Part shown: positions 16,060 through 25,014 of the stretch, piece after piece | Layout of the letters: every line of letters begins with the position of its first letter | Numbering within the stretch: the first letter of the stretch is position 1 | From: Pseudomonas veronii | GTDB taxonomy: Bacteria; Pseudomonadota; Gammaproteobacteria; Pseudomonadales; Pseudomonadaceae | Length of the DNA stretch: 64,000 nt | NCBI RefSeq assembly: GCF_001439695.1 | Contig: NZ_JYLL01000023.1 | Span: forward strand, 1-64,000 | Direction of reading: 5' to 3' | Notes under the pieces: generated by a model | The model's input: the letters and a program-made list of their open reading frames with translations, nothing else | Databases searched by the model: none | What the model was told of the DNA's origin: nothing | Made by a program: the position numbers and the translations under genes

Positions 16060-16769
16060 TCGCCGAGCAGCACGTCCAAGCGGCGTTCGACGTAAATTTC
16101 CTCGGCCGTGACGCGCACACCATACGCCAGCACTTCCACCCCCGCGGCCTTGGCCTCGCGCAGGGCGGCAGCGTAGGCCGCGTCGATTTCCACGGCCGGG
16201 CGCACGGCCTCGATCCCGGACAGGTTGACGCAATACAGCTGCACCGCCCGCACACCATCCCGGGCCAGGTGCGCCAGCTCGCGTAGATGCTTGGCACCGC
16301 GCTGGGTCACGGCGTCCGGAAACGCCGCAATCGAGGTGCCATCGAACCCCAGCGTCACACTTTTGACTTCGACATAGGCCGCCCCCTCGGGGTAATCCAG
16401 GCGAAAATCAATGCGGCTGTTCTCCTGACCGTAAGGCACTTCACGCTTCAACGCGCTAAAGCCGTTGAGTTCGGTGATGACCCCGGCATGCAACGCCTCC
16501 TCAACCAGTTGATTGGCACGCGCCGTATTGACGCACGCGAGGCGGCCTTGAGGCGTCTCGGCAATTTCCCAGGTGCCGGGCAACTTGCGCTTGGGGTCAG
16601 TGGAGCGACTGAACCAGACCTGCCCGCCCTCGACCATGCAATTGAGCATCGAACCGGTATTTGGGCAGTGAATGGTCAACAACTCGCCGGTAACGGTTTC
16701 GATATCGGTGAGAAAACGCTTGTAGCGGCGAATCAGCCGCGCCTCTTCGAGGGGAGGATGAAAGCGCAT
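16056..16769 (-). CDS. sfsA: SfsA family protein (sugar fermentation stimulation homologue)
   Basis: This 237-residue protein has the SfsA core (HCPNTGSMLNC, RIDFRLDYP, AAYVEVKSVTLG), which combines an OB-fold-like N-terminal part with a nuclease-like C-terminal part. E. coli SfsA was named for stimulating maltose use and binds DNA; molecular function is not settled. Its start overlaps the upstream aminotransferase stop (ATGA), an arrangement common in Pseudomonas. It converges on the Rieske gene with a 4-base overlap. Confidence 0.92.
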   Translation of the reverse strand: MRFHPPLEEARLIRRYKRFLTDIETVTGELLTIHCPNTGSMLNCMVEGGQVWFSRSTDPKRKLPGTWEIAETPQGRLACVNTARANQLVEEALHAGVITELNGFSALKREVPYGQENSRIDFRLDYPEGAAYVEVKSVTLGFDGTSIAAFPDAVTQRGAKHLRELAHLARDGVRAVQLYCVNLSGIEAVRPAVEIDAAYAAALREAKAAGVEVLAYGVRVTAEEIYVERRLDVLLGD

Positions 16770-17941
16770 CAGCCCTGCCAGCTCCGCAGCCCACGGGCGA
16801 TGCGCTCTACCGCCTCTTGCAGCCGATCAAGGTTTTGCGTGTAGGCAAAGCGCACATGGTGGCCGGCTTGATAACGACCGAAATCCAGCCCGGGGGTGAA
16901 CGCCACATGTTCGGTCTCAAGGAAATGACGGCAAAACGCGAAGGCATCACCGCCGAACGCGCTGATATCGGCGTACAAATAGAACGCCCCTTCCGGTTCG
17001 ACGGCAATACCGAAGCCCAACTCGCGCAGGGCCGGCAGCAGGAAGTCGCGACGGCGCCCGAACTCGGCACGACGCGCTTCCAGAATGCTCAGGGTTTGCG
17101 GGGTGAAGCAAGCCAACGCCGCGTACTGCGCCATGCTCGGAGCGCTGATGTAGAGGTTTTGCGCGAGCTTCTCCAGCTCACCGACGGCATCGGGCGGTGC
17201 CACCAGCCAACCCAGGCGCCAGCCGGTCATGCCGAAATACTTCGAAAAACTATTCAGGACAAACGCATCATCGTCGACTTCCAGCACGCTGGCCGCCTCG
17301 GTGCCGTAAGTGAGGCCGTGGTAGATCTCGTCCACCACCAAATGGCCGTTACGCGCCTTGATGGCACTCGACAACCCCGCCAGTTCGTCCCGCGTCAGGA
17401 TGGTGCCGGTGGGGTTGGCCGGCGATGCGACCAGCGCGCCCACGCTGTCCTGGTTCCAGTGCTTGGCCACCAGGTCGGCGGTCAATTGATAACGCACGTC
17501 CGGCCCCACGGGCACCAACTGCGCCGCGCCTTCCACCAGGCGCAGGAAGTGGCGGTTACACGGGTAACCCGGGTCGGCCAACAGCCAGTGTTTACCAGGG
17601 TCCACCAGCAGGCTGCTGGCCAACAGCAACGCGCCGGAGCCGCCCGGGGTGATCAGGATGCGCTCGGGGTCCACGCTCAGGCCGTAGCGTTGCTGGTAGA
17701 AACCGCTGATGGCATGGCGCAGTTCCGGCAGGCCGCGGGCTGCGGTATAGCGGGTCTTGCCATTGGCCAGCGCGGCCTGGCCGGCCTGGATGATCGGCTC
17801 GGCGGTGGTGAAATCCGGTTCGCCGATTTCCAGATGGATGACATCATGGCCTGCCGCTTGCAGCTCATTGGCTCGCGCCAGCAACGCCATGACATGAAAA
17901 GGTTCGATGGCGCGACTGCGCGCACTGTAGGGCTGAGCCAT
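16769..17941 (-). CDS. Pyridoxal-phosphate aminotransferase (class I/II)
   Basis: This 390-residue enzyme of fold type I has the PLP lysine in NSFSKYFGMTGWRLGW (about K236), the substrate/cofactor NPTGT motif (SPANPTG) and a C-terminal arginine-containing segment (HHVRFAYT). The family includes aspartate, aromatic and alanine aminotransferases; the substrate cannot be fixed from sequence alone. It overlaps sfsA, and divergently faces dksA across 320 bp. No partner biosynthetic genes adjoin it. Confidence 0.88.
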   Translation of the reverse strand: MAQPYSARSRAIEPFHVMALLARANELQAAGHDVIHLEIGEPDFTTAEPIIQAGQAALANGKTRYTAARGLPELRHAISGFYQQRYGLSVDPERILITPGGSGALLLASSLLVDPGKHWLLADPGYPCNRHFLRLVEGAAQLVPVGPDVRYQLTADLVAKHWNQDSVGALVASPANPTGTILTRDELAGLSSAIKARNGHLVVDEIYHGLTYGTEAASVLEVDDDAFVLNSFSKYFGMTGWRLGWLVAPPDAVGELEKLAQNLYISAPSMAQYAALACFTPQTLSILEARRAEFGRRRDFLLPALRELGFGIAVEPEGAFYLYADISAFGGDAFAFCRHFLETEHVAFTPGLDFGRYQAGHHVRFAYTQNLDRLQEAVERIARGLRSWQG

Positions 17942-18262
17942 TAGCCTTCCTTAACGGTGAGGACAAAAACAGCGATTCTACCGAACCCTCGCGGTAAAAC
18001 ATGCTCTATTGCCTGCCAGGCCGTCCACGATGAACCCGGCAAGCGCTTGCAAAACGACTAAAATCAACCTTCGAGACGATTCATACCCAGCCACAGCGGG
18101 TTGCTGCTGTTTGCAACCCCTGCGTGATGGGCCTCGACAACCGGGAGTGGCGCACCCTGAATCTATCTGGTAAGTTCGCCCGCTTGCAGCCGCAGGGCCG
18201 GCAGGTGTCGGTGACGTTGCAATCCTGCGCAATGGATTAGAAGAGTGAGAGGCGGTCTATTC
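17942..18262 (+). promoter_or_regulatory. Upstream region of dksA (no gene)
   Basis: This 320-bp gap holds a TAAAAT -10-like element near 18059, implying a dksA leader of about 200 nt. Within it is a strong hairpin GGGTTGC/GCAACCC (18098-18119) and further GC-rich inverted repeats. No ORF with a ribosome site and no T-run terminator is visible. The leader may affect translation or mRNA stability. Confidence 0.4.
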
Positions 18263-18706
18263 ATGTCCACCCAAGCAAAGCAACAGCAATCCCCAGGCCT
18301 CAGCGGCTTCGAACCTTACGTCACGAAGGAAGGTGAGGAGTACATGGGCGAGCCCATGCGCGAGCACTTCACCAAGATCCTTAACAAGTGGAAACAAGAC
18401 TTGATGCAGGAGGTCGACCGCACCGTTGACCATATGAAGGACGAAGCAGCCAACTTCCCTGATCCGGCCGACCGTGCGAGCCAGGAAGAAGAGTTCGCCC
18501 TTGAACTGCGTGCCCGTGATCGCGAACGCAAGCTGATCAAGAAGATCGACAAGACACTGCAGTTGATCAAGGACGAAGAATACGGCTGGTGCGAATGCTG
18601 CGGCATCGAAATCGGTATTCGCCGCCTGGAAGCACGTCCTACCGCCGACATGTGCGTGGACTGCAAGAACCTGGCAGAAATCAAGGAAAAACAGGTCGGC
18701 AAGTAA
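18263..18706 (+). CDS. dksA: RNA polymerase-binding transcription factor DksA
   Basis: This 147-residue protein has the N-terminal region, a long coiled coil whose tip carries D67, D70 and A72 (FPDPADRA), and the C-terminal zinc finger with C110, C113, C131 and C134. It enters the RNA polymerase secondary channel and, with ppGpp, represses rRNA promoters (such as those at the left edge of this window) and activates amino-acid genes. The start MSTQAK was chosen over an upstream GTG-type start because it matches family length. A terminator follows, then gluQ in the same direction, the arrangement seen across gammaproteobacteria. Confidence 0.97.
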   Translation: MSTQAKQQQSPGLSGFEPYVTKEGEEYMGEPMREHFTKILNKWKQDLMQEVDRTVDHMKDEAANFPDPADRASQEEEFALELRARDRERKLIKKIDKTLQLIKDEEYGWCECCGIEIGIRRLEARPTADMCVDCKNLAEIKEKQVGK

Positions 18707-18725
18707 CCCCTGCCGAGCTGAACGA

Positions 18726-18751
18726 ATGGGGCGTACAAACGCCCCATTTTT
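18726..18751 (+). terminator. dksA terminator
   Basis: The stem ATGGGGCGT-acaa-ACGCCCCAT (18726-18747) is followed by TTTT. Confidence 0.9.
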
Positions 18752-18790
18752 GTTTCTGGCGTTTAGCGATTTTCCAGTAGTATCCGGCCC

Positions 18791-19678
18791 ATGACAGCCT
18801 CTCCCTATATCGGGCGTTTCGCCCCCACACCCAGCGGCCACCTGCACTTCGGCTCGCTGGTCGCCGCCCTCGCCTCTTACCTTGACGCCCGCGCCAACCA
18901 TGGCCGCTGGCTGATGCGTATGGAAGACCTCGACCCTCCCCGCGAAGAACCCGGCGCCCAGGCGGCAATCCTGCATGCCCTGGAAAGCTATGGCTTCGAG
19001 TGGGACGGTGAACTGGTCCGACAAAGCGACCGGCACGATGCCTACGCCAAGGTGCTGAACGACCTGTTCAACCACGGCCTGGCCTACGCCTGTACCTGCT
19101 CGCGCAAACAGCTGGAGCCCTACCACGGGATTTACCCTGGCTTGTGCCGTAATGCCGGTCATGAGCAGCACGATGCGGCCATCCGCCTGCGCGTCCCGGA
19201 GCTGGAGTACCACTTTACCGACCGCGTACAAGGCGAATTCCGACAACACCTGGGCCGCGAAGTGGGTGACTTCATCATCCGTCGCCGTGACGGTCTCTAC
19301 GCCTACCAACTGGCCGTGGTGCTCGATGACGCCTGGCAAGGTGTTACCGACATCGTGCGCGGCGCCGACCTGCTCGACTCCACGCCGCGCCAGCTGTACC
19401 TGCAAGAATTATTGGGACTGCGCCAACCGCGTTACCTGCACGTGCCGCTGATCGTCCAGCCGGACGGTAACAAGTTGGGCAAATCCTATCGTTCCCCGCC
19501 CTTGACCACGGACCAGGCCACGCCTTTGCTGTTGAGAGCCCTGCGCGCCCTCGGCCAGCAACCCGGCGACGAACTGCTGCACGCCAGCCCACGGGAACTG
19601 CTGGATTGGGGCATTGCCCACTGGGATGCGCAGCTGATCCCGCGCACACTCACGCTGGCCGAAGCGCAGTTGCGCTGA
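18791..19678 (+). CDS. gluQ: Glutamyl-queuosine tRNA(Asp) synthetase
   Basis: This 295-residue protein is a shortened glutamyl-tRNA synthetase: it keeps the class I HIGH-like motif (HLHFG, 17-21), a zinc-binding cluster (CTCSRKQL ... CRN) and a KMSKS-like NKLGKS, but has no anticodon-binding domain. It attaches glutamate to queuosine at position 34 of tRNA(Asp). It follows dksA after a terminator with 84 bp between the genes, so it is expressed by read-through or from a weak promoter of its own. Confidence 0.95.
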   Translation: MTASPYIGRFAPTPSGHLHFGSLVAALASYLDARANHGRWLMRMEDLDPPREEPGAQAAILHALESYGFEWDGELVRQSDRHDAYAKVLNDLFNHGLAYACTCSRKQLEPYHGIYPGLCRNAGHEQHDAAIRLRVPELEYHFTDRVQGEFRQHLGREVGDFIIRRRDGLYAYQLAVVLDDAWQGVTDIVRGADLLDSTPRQLYLQELLGLRQPRYLHVPLIVQPDGNKLGKSYRSPPLTTDQATPLLLRALRALGQQPGDELLHASPRELLDWGIAHWDAQLIPRTLTLAEAQLR

Positions 19679-19740
19679 AGGCGCTTGCAGCCGGCCAGGC
19701 ATCCGTTACCATCGCCGCAGTTATTCAATCAGAGGCCAAC

Positions 19741-19917
19741 ATGTACATCTATCGCTTGGTCCTGCTGCTGGTCGTCGGGATCTACCTGTTTTCCCCCGCC
19801 ATCATGGATTGGTGGATCGACGCCACGGGCGCCTGGTATCGCCCCTATCTGCTGTGGCTGATCCTGATCGTCGTGACTTTCATCCTGCAGAGCCAAAAAG
19901 ATGCCGATGAGCTTTAG
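19741..19917 (+). CDS. cbrX: Small membrane protein encoded upstream of and overlapping cbrA (CbrX-type)
   Basis: This 58-residue protein has two hydrophobic helices (about 5-20 and 33-50) separated by an aromatic loop (MDWWIDATGAWYRPY), and a charged C-terminus. AGAGG precedes its ATG. Its last 17 bases overlap the start of cbrA, whose own start lacks a good ribosome site, so cbrA translation is probably coupled to it. A short ORF in this position is called cbrX in P. putida, as I recall; the symbol rests on that memory and on position. Confidence 0.8.
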   Translation: MYIYRLVLLLVVGIYLFSPAIMDWWIDATGAWYRPYLLWLILIVVTFILQSQKDADEL

Positions 19918-22855
19918 CCTCACCCAGATGCTGCTGATCAGCGCCGCCTACCTGGCCGCGCTGTTCGGTGTCGCCTGGATCAGTGAGCGCGGAATGATTC
20001 CGCGGGCGATCATTCGCCATCCGTTGACCTACACCTTGTCCTTGGGCGTCTACGCCAGCGCCTGGGCGTTCTATGGCACGGTGGGCCTGGCCTATCAGTA
20101 TGGGTATGGCTTTCTGTCCAGTTACCTCGGGGTGTCCGGGGCCTTCTTGCTGGCGCCGGTGCTGCTGTACCCGATCCTGAAGATCACCCGCACCTATCAG
20201 TTGTCGTCCCTGGCCGACTTGTTCGCCTTCCGCTTTCGCAGCACCTGGGCCGGCGCGCTGACCACGATTTTCATGCTGATCGGCGTGCTGCCCTTGCTGG
20301 CCCTGCAGATCCAGGCAGTGGCCGACTCCATCAGCATCCTGACCCGTGAGCCGGTGCAGTATCGCGTGGCCCTGGCCTTCTGCGCGCTGATCAGCCTGTT
20401 CACGATTTTCTTCGGTTCACGCCACATCGCCACCCGCGAGAAACACGAAGGCCTGGTCTTTGCGATTGCTTTCGAGTCGGTGATCAAGCTGATCGCCATC
20501 GGTGGCGTCGGCCTGTATGCGCTCTACGGCGTATTCGACGGCCCGCAACAGCTGGAGTTGTGGCTGCTGCAAAACCAGACCGCCCTCGCCGCGCTGCACA
20601 CCCCGCTGCAGGAAGGCCCGTGGCGCACGCTGCTGCTGGTGTTCTTCGCCTCGGCCATCGTGATGCCGCACATGTACCACATGACGTTCACCGAGAACCT
20701 CAACCCGCGCTCGCTGGTCAGCGCCAGTTGGGGCTTGCCGCTGTTCCTGCTGTTGATGAGTCTGGCGGTGCCGCTGATCCTGTGGGCCGGCCTGAAGTTG
20801 GGCGCCACCACCAACCCCGAATATTTCACCCTCGGCGTCGGCATCGCCGCCAACAGCCCGGCCCTGGCGCTGCTGGCCTATGTCGGCGGGTTGTCGGCGG
20901 CCAGTGGCCTGATCATCGTCACCACGCTGGCGCTCTCGGGCATGGCGCTCAATCACCTGGTGCTGCCGCTGTACCAGCCGCCGGCCGAAGGCAATATCTA
21001 CCGCTGGCTGAAATGGACCCGCCGCGCGCTGATCGTCGCGATCATCATGGCCGGCTACGGTTTCTACCTGCTGCTGGGCGCCGGGCAAGACCTGGCCAAC
21101 CTGGGGATCGTCGCGTTTGTCGCCACCTTGCAGTTCCTGCCAGGGGTGTTGTCGGTGCTGTACTGGCCGACGGCCAATCGACGCGGCTTTATCGCCGGGT
21201 TGCTCGCCGGGATTCTGGTGTGGCTGGTGACCATGTTGCTGCCGTTGGTCGGCAACCTGCAGGGTTTCTACATCCCGCTACTGAACATGATCTACGTGCT
21301 CGACGACACCAGCTGGCACATGGCGGCGATCGCCTCGCTGGCCGCCAACGTGCTGATGTTCACCCTGATCTCGCTGTTCACCAACGCCAGCCCGGAAGAA
21401 ACCAGCGCCGCCGAAGCCTGCGCGGTGGACAACGTGCGCCGCCCGCAACGCCGTGAACTGCATGCCGCCTCGCCCCAAGAGTTCGCCACGCAACTGGCCA
21501 AGCCCCTGGGCGCCAAGGCCGCGCAAAAGGAAGTCGAACAAGCGCTGCGCGACCTCTATCTGCCGTTCGACGAGCGCCGTCCCTACGCCCTGCGCCGCCT
21601 GCGCGACCGAATCGAAGCCAACCTGTCCGGGCTGATGGGCCCCAGCGTGTCGCAGGACATGGTGGAAACGTTCCTGCCCTACAAGGCGAGCGGCGAAAAC
21701 TACGTCACTGAAGACATCCACTTCATCGAAAGCCGGCTCGAGGATTATCACTCACGCCTCACTGGCCTGGCCGCCGAACTCGATGCCCTGCGCCGCTACC
21801 ACCGCCAGACCTTGCAGGAACTGCCGATGGGGGTCTGCTCCCTGGCCAAGGACCAGGAGATTCTGATGTGGAACAAGGCCATGGAAGAACTCACCGGCAT
21901 TGCCGCGCAACGGGTCGTGGGCTCGCGCCTCAATACCCTGGGCGACCCGTGGAAGGAACTGCTGCAAGGCTTTATCAACCTGCCCGACGAACACTTGCAC
22001 AAGCAGCACCTGGCCCTCGACGGCCAGACCCGCTGGCTCAACCTGCACAAGGCGGCGATCGACGAGCCCCTGGCCCCCGGTAACAGCGGCCTGGTGTTGC
22101 TCGTCGAAGACCTGACCGAAACCCAGATGCTCGAAGACAAGCTGGTGCATTCCGAGCGCCTGGCCAGTATCGGTCGCCTGGCGGCCGGCGTGGCCCATGA
22201 AATCGGCAACCCGATCACCGGTATCGCCTGCCTGGCGCAGAACCTGCGCGAAGAGCGCGAGGAAGACGGCGAAATCACCGAGATCAGCGGGCAGATCCTC
22301 GAACAGACCAAGCGCGTGTCGCGCATCGTGCAGTCGCTGATGAGCTTCGCCCACGCCGGCGCCCATCAGAACCACGACGAAGCGGTGTGCCTGGCCGAAG
22401 TGGCACAGGATGCCATTGGGCTGCTGGCCTTGAATCGGCGCAATTTCGAAGTACAGTTCTTCAACCTATGCGATCCGGACCACTGGGTCGACGGTGACTC
22501 CCAGCGCTTGGCGCAGGTGTTGATCAACCTGCTGTCGAACGCCCGCGACGCGTCCCCGGCCGGCAGTGCGGTACGCGTCAAGAGCGAGGCTTTCGAGCAC
22601 ACGGTCGACCTGATCGTGGAGGACGAAGGCAGCGGCATTCCACAGAACATCAAGGACCGCTTGTTCGAACCCTTCTTCACCACCAAGGACCCCGGTGAAG
22701 GCACCGGTCTGGGCCTTGCACTGGTCTATTCCATCGTTGAAGAGCATTATGGACAAATCACCATCGACAGCCCGGCTGACACAGAAAGCCAACGCGGCAC
22801 CCGTATTCGGGTGACCTTGCCGCGTCATGTCGAAGCGACGTCCGCTGTGAACTGA
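19901..22855 (+). CDS. cbrA: Sensor histidine kinase CbrA with sodium/solute-symporter-like transmembrane domain
   Basis: This 984-residue protein starts with a long SLC5/SSSF-type region of about 13 helices (residues 1-490), then a linker, a PAS domain (about 610-740), the HisKA domain with phospho-acceptor H766 (VAHEIGNP) and a HATPase domain (NLLSNARDA, DEGSGIP, GTGLGLAL). It senses carbon/nitrogen status, perhaps histidine transport, and phosphorylates CbrB. Start is either 19901 or the second ATG at 19907; neither has a strong ribosome site, in line with coupling to the overlapping cbrX. cbrB follows by 22 bp. Confidence 0.96.
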   Translation: MPMSFSLTQMLLISAAYLAALFGVAWISERGMIPRAIIRHPLTYTLSLGVYASAWAFYGTVGLAYQYGYGFLSSYLGVSGAFLLAPVLLYPILKITRTYQLSSLADLFAFRFRSTWAGALTTIFMLIGVLPLLALQIQAVADSISILTREPVQYRVALAFCALISLFTIFFGSRHIATREKHEGLVFAIAFESVIKLIAIGGVGLYALYGVFDGPQQLELWLLQNQTALAALHTPLQEGPWRTLLLVFFASAIVMPHMYHMTFTENLNPRSLVSASWGLPLFLLLMSLAVPLILWAGLKLGATTNPEYFTLGVGIAANSPALALLAYVGGLSAASGLIIVTTLALSGMALNHLVLPLYQPPAEGNIYRWLKWTRRALIVAIIMAGYGFYLLLGAGQDLANLGIVAFVATLQFLPGVLSVLYWPTANRRGFIAGLLAGILVWLVTMLLPLVGNLQGFYIPLLNMIYVLDDTSWHMAAIASLAANVLMFTLISLFTNASPEETSAAEACAVDNVRRPQRRELHAASPQEFATQLAKPLGAKAAQKEVEQALRDLYLPFDERRPYALRRLRDRIEANLSGLMGPSVSQDMVETFLPYKASGENYVTEDIHFIESRLEDYHSRLTGLAAELDALRRYHRQTLQELPMGVCSLAKDQEILMWNKAMEELTGIAAQRVVGSRLNTLGDPWKELLQGFINLPDEHLHKQHLALDGQTRWLNLHKAAIDEPLAPGNSGLVLLVEDLTETQMLEDKLVHSERLASIGRLAAGVAHEIGNPITGIACLAQNLREEREEDGEITEISGQILEQTKRVSRIVQSLMSFAHAGAHQNHDEAVCLAEVAQDAIGLLALNRRNFEVQFFNLCDPDHWVDGDSQRLAQVLINLLSNARDASPAGSAVRVKSEAFEHTVDLIVEDEGSGIPQNIKDRLFEPFFTTKDPGEGTGLGLALVYSIVEEHYGQITIDSPADTESQRGTRIRVTLPRHVEATSAVN

Positions 22856-22877
22856 GACCGTCGAGAGAATTGAATCA

Positions 22878-24317
22878 ATGCCGCACATTTTGATCGTCGA
22901 AGACGAAACCATTATCCGCTCTGCCTTGCGTCGCCTGCTTGAACGTAATCAGTACCAGGTCAGCGAAGCCGGCTCGGTGCAGGAAGCCCAAGAGCGGTTC
23001 AGTATTCCCACGTTCGACCTGATTGTCAGCGACCTGCGCCTGCCCGGCGCGCCGGGCACCGAGTTGATCAAGCTCGGCCAGGGCACCCCGGTGCTGATCA
23101 TGACCAGCTACGCCAGCCTGCGCTCGGCGGTGGACTCCATGAAGATGGGCGCGGTGGACTACATCGCCAAGCCGTTCGACCACGATGAGATGCTCCAGGC
23201 CGTGGCCCGCATCCTGCGTGACCGCCAGTCGGCCAGCAGCGCTACGGCCGAACAGCGTCCCGCTGGCAAGGCGGCCAACGGCGCCGACAAGCCGGGCGTC
23301 GACAACAGCAATGGCGAGATCGGCATCATCGGCTCCTGCCCACCGATGCAGGACCTGTACAGCAAGATCCGCAAAGTGGCGCCGACGGACTCGAATGTGC
23401 TGATCCAGGGCGAGTCGGGGACCGGTAAGGAACTGGTGGCCCGCGCCCTGCACAACCTGTCCAAGCGCGCCAAGGCACCGATGATCTCGGTGAACTGCGC
23501 GGCAATCCCCGAATCCCTGATCGAGTCCGAACTGTTCGGCCACGAGAAAGGCGCGTTTACCGGCGCCAGCGCCGGGCGCGCGGGCCTGGTGGAAGCGGCG
23601 GACGGCGGCACGCTGTTCCTCGACGAAATCGGCGAGTTGCCCCTGGAAGCCCAGGCGCGCCTGCTGCGTGTACTGCAAGAAGGCGAAATCCGCCGGGTGG
23701 GTTCGGTGCAATCGCAGAAGGTCGATGTGCGCCTGATCGCGGCCACTCACCGCGACCTCAAGAGCCTGGCCAAGATCGGCCAGTTCCGTGAAGACTTGTA
23801 TTACCGCCTGCATGTGATCGCACTCAAGCTGCCGGCCCTGCGGGAACGGGGTGCCGACGTCAACGAGATCGCCAATGCGTTCCTGTTGCGCCAGAGCGCG
23901 CGCATCAACCGTACCGACCTGCGGTTCGCCGCAGACGCCGAGCAGGCGATTCGGCACTATTCGTGGCCGGGTAACGTGCGGGAATTGGAGAACGCGGTCG
24001 AGCGTGCGGTGATTCTGTCGGAGAGCCCGGAAATTTCCGCCGAACTGCTGGGTATCGATATAGAGCTCAGTGACCTGGAAGACGACGACTTCATCGGCCT
24101 GGCCCCGCAACAGGGCGCCGCCGGCAATACCAGCCATGAACCGACGGAAGATTTGTCACTGGAAGACTACTTCCAGCATTTCGTCCTCGAGCACCAGGAC
24201 CACATGACCGAGACCGAACTGGCGCGCAAGCTGGGCGTAAGCCGCAAGTGCCTGTGGGAACGGCGCCAACGCCTGGGCATTCCACGGCGCAAGACCGGAG
24301 TGGCCAGCGAAAGCTGA
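22878..24317 (+). CDS. cbrB: Sigma-54-dependent response regulator CbrB
   Basis: This 479-residue NtrC-family activator has a receiver domain with phospho-acceptor D52 (SDLRLPG), an AAA+ domain with Walker A (GESGTGKE), the sigma-54-contact loop GAFTGA and Walker B (GGTLFLDE), and a C-terminal Fis-type helix-turn-helix (ETELARKLGVSRKCLWERRQ). When phosphorylated by CbrA it activates sigma-54 promoters, above all crcZ directly downstream, linking nutrient status to relief of catabolite repression. Terminator and palindromic upstream site follow the stop. Confidence 0.96.
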   Translation: MPHILIVEDETIIRSALRRLLERNQYQVSEAGSVQEAQERFSIPTFDLIVSDLRLPGAPGTELIKLGQGTPVLIMTSYASLRSAVDSMKMGAVDYIAKPFDHDEMLQAVARILRDRQSASSATAEQRPAGKAANGADKPGVDNSNGEIGIIGSCPPMQDLYSKIRKVAPTDSNVLIQGESGTGKELVARALHNLSKRAKAPMISVNCAAIPESLIESELFGHEKGAFTGASAGRAGLVEAADGGTLFLDEIGELPLEAQARLLRVLQEGEIRRVGSVQSQKVDVRLIAATHRDLKSLAKIGQFREDLYYRLHVIALKLPALRERGADVNEIANAFLLRQSARINRTDLRFAADAEQAIRHYSWPGNVRELENAVERAVILSESPEISAELLGIDIELSDLEDDDFIGLAPQQGAAGNTSHEPTEDLSLEDYFQHFVLEHQDHMTETELARKLGVSRKCLWERRQRLGIPRRKTGVASES

Positions 24318-24358
24318 GGGCGCGCGCCCACAGGTAACACCCGCCAATGTGAAAAAAC

Positions 24359-24384
24359 TGTTACCGCGGATATTTCGCGTAACA
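24359..24384 (+). promoter_or_regulatory. Likely CbrB upstream activating site of crcZ
   Basis: TGTTAC-N14-GTAACA is present exactly (24359-24364 and 24379-24384). This matches the palindrome I recall as the CbrB site. It lies about 145 bp upstream of the predicted crcZ start, a normal enhancer distance. Further GTAAC half-sites stand at 24334 and 24401. Confidence 0.75.
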
Positions 24385-24424
24385 AAAGCCGGGGCTTACG
24401 GTAACGAAGCCCCGGCTTTTTTTT
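24384..24424 (+). terminator. cbrB terminator
   Basis: A 14-bp stem (AAAAGCCGGGGCTT at 24384-24397 with AAGCCCCGGCTTTT at 24407-24420) is followed by T residues, separating cbrB from crcZ. Confidence 0.93.
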
Positions 24425-24482
24425 CGCCGCCAAACAGCCAAAAACCCCTCAACCCCCTGGTTTTGCTGGTCGGCGCAAAAGT

Positions 24483-24497
24483 TGGCACGCACCCTGC
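24483..24497 (+). promoter_or_regulatory. Sigma-54 promoter of crcZ
   Basis: TTGGCACGCACCCTGCT carries the invariant GG (24484-24485) and GC (24496-24497) separated by 10 bases, a full -24/-12 element. The start is predicted at about 24508. Confidence 0.92.
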
Positions 24498-24507
24498 TAT
24501 ATGCTTA

Positions 24508-24874
24508 GTACAAAAACAATAACAAGCTTTGTACAAGACAATAAAAATAAGACGAATCGACTCACGCACAATAAAAACAACACGGCGGAGGCGCAGCTAA
24601 CTGATTCTTTTGGAGAGGCGTTGCATTTGGGGCTTGCCCCGCAACCAGGCCGAGAACAACAAAAACTGCCCTAAGGCAGAGCCTGAACTGGTTGGATCGT
24701 AGATCAGCAACACAGCGACCAAAGCAATCCGTTTGCTCTTGACTCCCGATTGGGAGTGTCATGAAGGTCACACTTCATGGCGAGGGCGATCAACAAAAAC
24801 AAAAAGCCCGAAACCAATAATAAAAATAGAGCACGCAACTACTTCTGGGGGAGCTTCGGCTCCCCTTGTAGTTT
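24508..24874 (+). ncRNA. crcZ: CrcZ small RNA, Hfq/Crc-sequestering regulator of catabolite repression
   Basis: This non-coding RNA of about 365 nt lies between cbrB and pcnB, the conserved crcZ position. It has at least six A-rich AAnAAnAA-type motifs that bind Hfq with Crc: about 24511-24525, 24537-24550, 24568-24581, 24656-24665, 24791-24805 and 24812-24827. Several short hairpins separate them (ACTCCC/GGGAGT near 24741; ATGAAG/CTTCAT near 24761). The first motif sits in the loop of a GTACAAA/TTTGTAC stem (24508-24534). CbrB with sigma-54 raises CrcZ on poor carbon sources; CrcZ then frees target mRNAs. The 5' end is inferred from the promoter. Confidence 0.93.
24837..24874 (+). terminator. 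crcZ terminator
   Basis: A long hairpin combines GGGGAGC-ttcg-GCTCCCC (24848-24865) with outer pairing AACTAC/GTAGTT, followed by a short T run. Confidence 0.85.
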
Positions 24875-25014
24875 CCGGTATTTGACGTTTTTAGGCTTAT
24901 GGCGCAAGGCCTGTAGCTTGTTCCTACACCATCCCCCGACTAAATGCTAGAATCCCGGCCCATCATGCGGTCATTCTTCGTTATGGCCGAACATTCCTTC
25001 AAACAGTGCATCCC

